14,590 bases of DNA from Parcubacteria group bacterium CG11_big_fil_rev_8_21_14_0_20_39_14 (GTDB taxonomy: Bacteria > Patescibacteriota > Minisyncoccia > Minisyncoccales > GCA-002787255): the NCBI GenBank assembly GCA_002787255.1, contig PCWD01000054.1:3373-17962 (forward strand), read 5' to 3'. Shown here piece after piece: positions 13,572 to 14,590 of the stretch. Within the stretch, counting starts at the first letter, position 1. Each line of letters begins with the position of its first letter. The position numbers were made by a program, and so were the translations under genes. Below the pieces are notes generated by a model. It had not been told where the DNA came from. It did not search any database and saw nothing but the letters and a program-made list of their open reading frames with translations.

Positions 13572-13600
13572 AAAGCTCCGTTAGGAAACGGAGCTTTTTT
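13572..13600 (+). terminator. intrinsic terminator of guaA, overlapping the PHP gene end
   Basis: Perfect 11-bp stem AAAGCTCCGTT/AACGGAGCTTT with an AGGA loop and a T-run at 13595-13600 on the plus strand. The stop and last codons of the convergent PHP gene lie in the hairpin, so it may also act weakly for that transcript. Confidence 0.88.
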
Positions 13601-14483
13601 CTTTGAGCCAGAGGAAATCTTCTTCTATTCCAAAATCCTGCCAGGCAAATATTTTATTGTATTGAGAAAAATTAGAAGAATGAAAATCCGACCCGGCCGT
13701 AACCGCAAGACCCAATTCTTTAGCAATTTGGAAAAGCTCTTTGGTTTGGTCTTGAGTGTGGCGGGTATAAAAAACCTCCATTCCCCCAAGCCCCAATTCC
13801 CGAAGCTCAAGAGCTTTGGTCATTGTTTCTTTATAACCTCCACACTTCCATTTTGGATGAGCCCAGACCGCAATTCCGCCACTTTTTTTAAGTAGCTTGA
13901 TTACCTCGGAGGCAGACGGTCTTTCCCAATCCTGATAAGCCCCTTTTCCCTCAGTCAGATACTTTTTAAAAAATTCACTTTCAAATTTTGTATCAATTCG
14001 CAGTTCTTTTAGCTTTCGCGCATTCTTTTTATTTTTAATAATCGCCCGAGCCAGATGAGGACGAGTTAAACTACCCCTGGCATATTTTTTGACCTCGGAA
14101 TATTCAATAAAAAATCCTAAATTTTTTAGCCTTTCAATCATTTTCAAAAATCTTTCCCTACGTTTTCTTCCCACCTCTTTGAGAAATTCCAAAAGTTCAG
14201 GGTTTTTATAGCCCGTGGCGAGTTGGCCGAATCCATCAATAAAATAACCCAAAAGATGCTGTTCCTGTTCCTGAAAATTGCAGGAAAATTCAATTCCCGG
14301 GATAACCGAAATACCCGATTTTTTGCCGGCCTTAATTGCTTCTTCAACTCCCCAGACAGTTTCGTGGTCGGTCAGCGAAATAATTTCCAATCCTAATTTT
14401 TTACATTCTTTTACCAATTTTTCCGGCGAAAGTTCGCCGTCAGAGTAATGAGAGTGCATATGCAGGTCAATCTTAGCTTTCAT
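13581..14483 (-). CDS. PHP-domain phosphoesterase (YciV/RNase AM-like)
   Basis: A 300-aa protein with the polymerase-and-histidinol-phosphatase metal-binding motifs: DLHMHSHYSDGELSPEKLV (6-24), LTDHET (37-42), GIEFS (63-67), RPHLARAI with its histidine, AVWAHP, and GSDFH near the C-terminus. This set matches the YciV family, whose members remove 5' nucleotides from RNA or dephosphorylate nucleoside 3',5'-bisphosphates. Which activity applies cannot be told. The ATG at 14483 follows a purine-rich AAGGGAAGAG. The last residues (SSVS) are encoded by the guaA terminator hairpin. A tRNA gene lies about 75 bases upstream on the same strand, and cotranscription is possible since I see no convincing promoter between. 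Confidence 0.88.
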   Translation of the reverse strand: MKAKIDLHMHSHYSDGELSPEKLVKECKKLGLEIISLTDHETVWGVEEAIKAGKKSGISVIPGIEFSCNFQEQEQHLLGYFIDGFGQLATGYKNPELLEFLKEVGRKRRERFLKMIERLKNLGFFIEYSEVKKYARGSLTRPHLARAIIKNKKNARKLKELRIDTKFESEFFKKYLTEGKGAYQDWERPSASEVIKLLKKSGGIAVWAHPKWKCGGYKETMTKALELRELGLGGMEVFYTRHTQDQTKELFQIAKELGLAVTAGSDFHSSNFSQYNKIFAWQDFGIEEDFLWLKEKSSVS

Positions 14484-14556
14484 TTTTCTCTTCCCTTCAT
14501 TTTTAAACCGAATTTATCAAAATGTTAAAGAACTTTCAGGTCCTTTATTTTTCGTC

Positions 14557-14590
14557 TGGTCGGAGGCCGCGGATTCGAACCGCGAATCGC
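14557..14590 (-). tRNA. partial tRNA gene, 3' part only
   Basis: On the minus strand a T arm CGCGG-TTCGAAT-CCGCG (14568-14584) is followed by the 7-base acceptor strand GCCTCCG, discriminator A and an encoded CCA (14557-14559). The 5' two thirds lie beyond the window, so the anticodon is unseen. A predicted C1-G72 pair with A73 would be compatible with tRNA-Pro, among others, but identity cannot be assigned. Confidence 0.85.

Overview
The window looks like chromosomal DNA of an anaerobic, AT-rich bacterium, plausibly an uncultured candidate-phylum lineage. Bacterial markers are yraN, a single-chain GMP synthase, sigma70-type promoters, strong Shine-Dalgarno sites and intrinsic terminators. 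TGA is used as a stop (yraN). Small GC-rich palindromic repeats, some translated as part of genes, are a habit I associate with Parcubacteria-like genomes. That taxonomic guess is inference only.

Layout, left to right: a possible gene fragment at the left edge; a divergent glutamate dehydrogenase-family gene (250-1494, -); ornithine aminotransferase rocD (1608-2828, -); a 0.4 kb intergenic island with a candidate transposon-like element made of C-run inverted repeats, several hairpins and the kor terminator; the korDA-korB-korC operon for 2-oxoglutarate:ferredoxin oxidoreductase (3257-5992, -); an ImmA/IrrE-type metallopeptidase (6195-6776, -); a MoaD/ThiS-like sulfur carrier followed by a ferredoxin-fused aldehyde:ferredoxin oxidoreductase (6901-9327, -); a SemiSWEET-like membrane protein followed by a UroD-like protein (9462-11039, -); yraN (11108-11491, -) divergent from guaA (11575-13416, +); a repeat-rich spacer; a PHP-domain phosphoesterase (13581-14483, -) converging on guaA; and the 3' end of a tRNA at the right edge (-).

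Functionally the left two thirds read as a ferredoxin-linked amino-acid oxidation module. RocD would move the delta-amino group of ornithine to 2-oxoglutarate, giving glutamate and an aldehyde. The dehydrogenase would deaminate glutamate back to 2-oxoglutarate. KorABC would oxidise 2-oxoglutarate to succinyl-CoA with reduction of ferredoxin. The tungsten/molybdenum-pterin AOR would oxidise aldehydes, also onto ferredoxin, and its neighbour MoaD could supply pterin dithiolene sulfur. Families are seen in the sequence; the joint pathway is inferred.

Nearly every transcription unit has a recognisable promoter (usually a 17-bp spacer) and a hairpin terminator. The most unusual signals are: a palindromic repeat translated in frame inside the KorD-KorA linker; related repeats in the kor leader and forming the korC stop; the C-run inverted-repeat element whose end supplies the -35 box of rocD; and a glutamate dehydrogenase-like enzyme with an insertion between its catalytic lysines.
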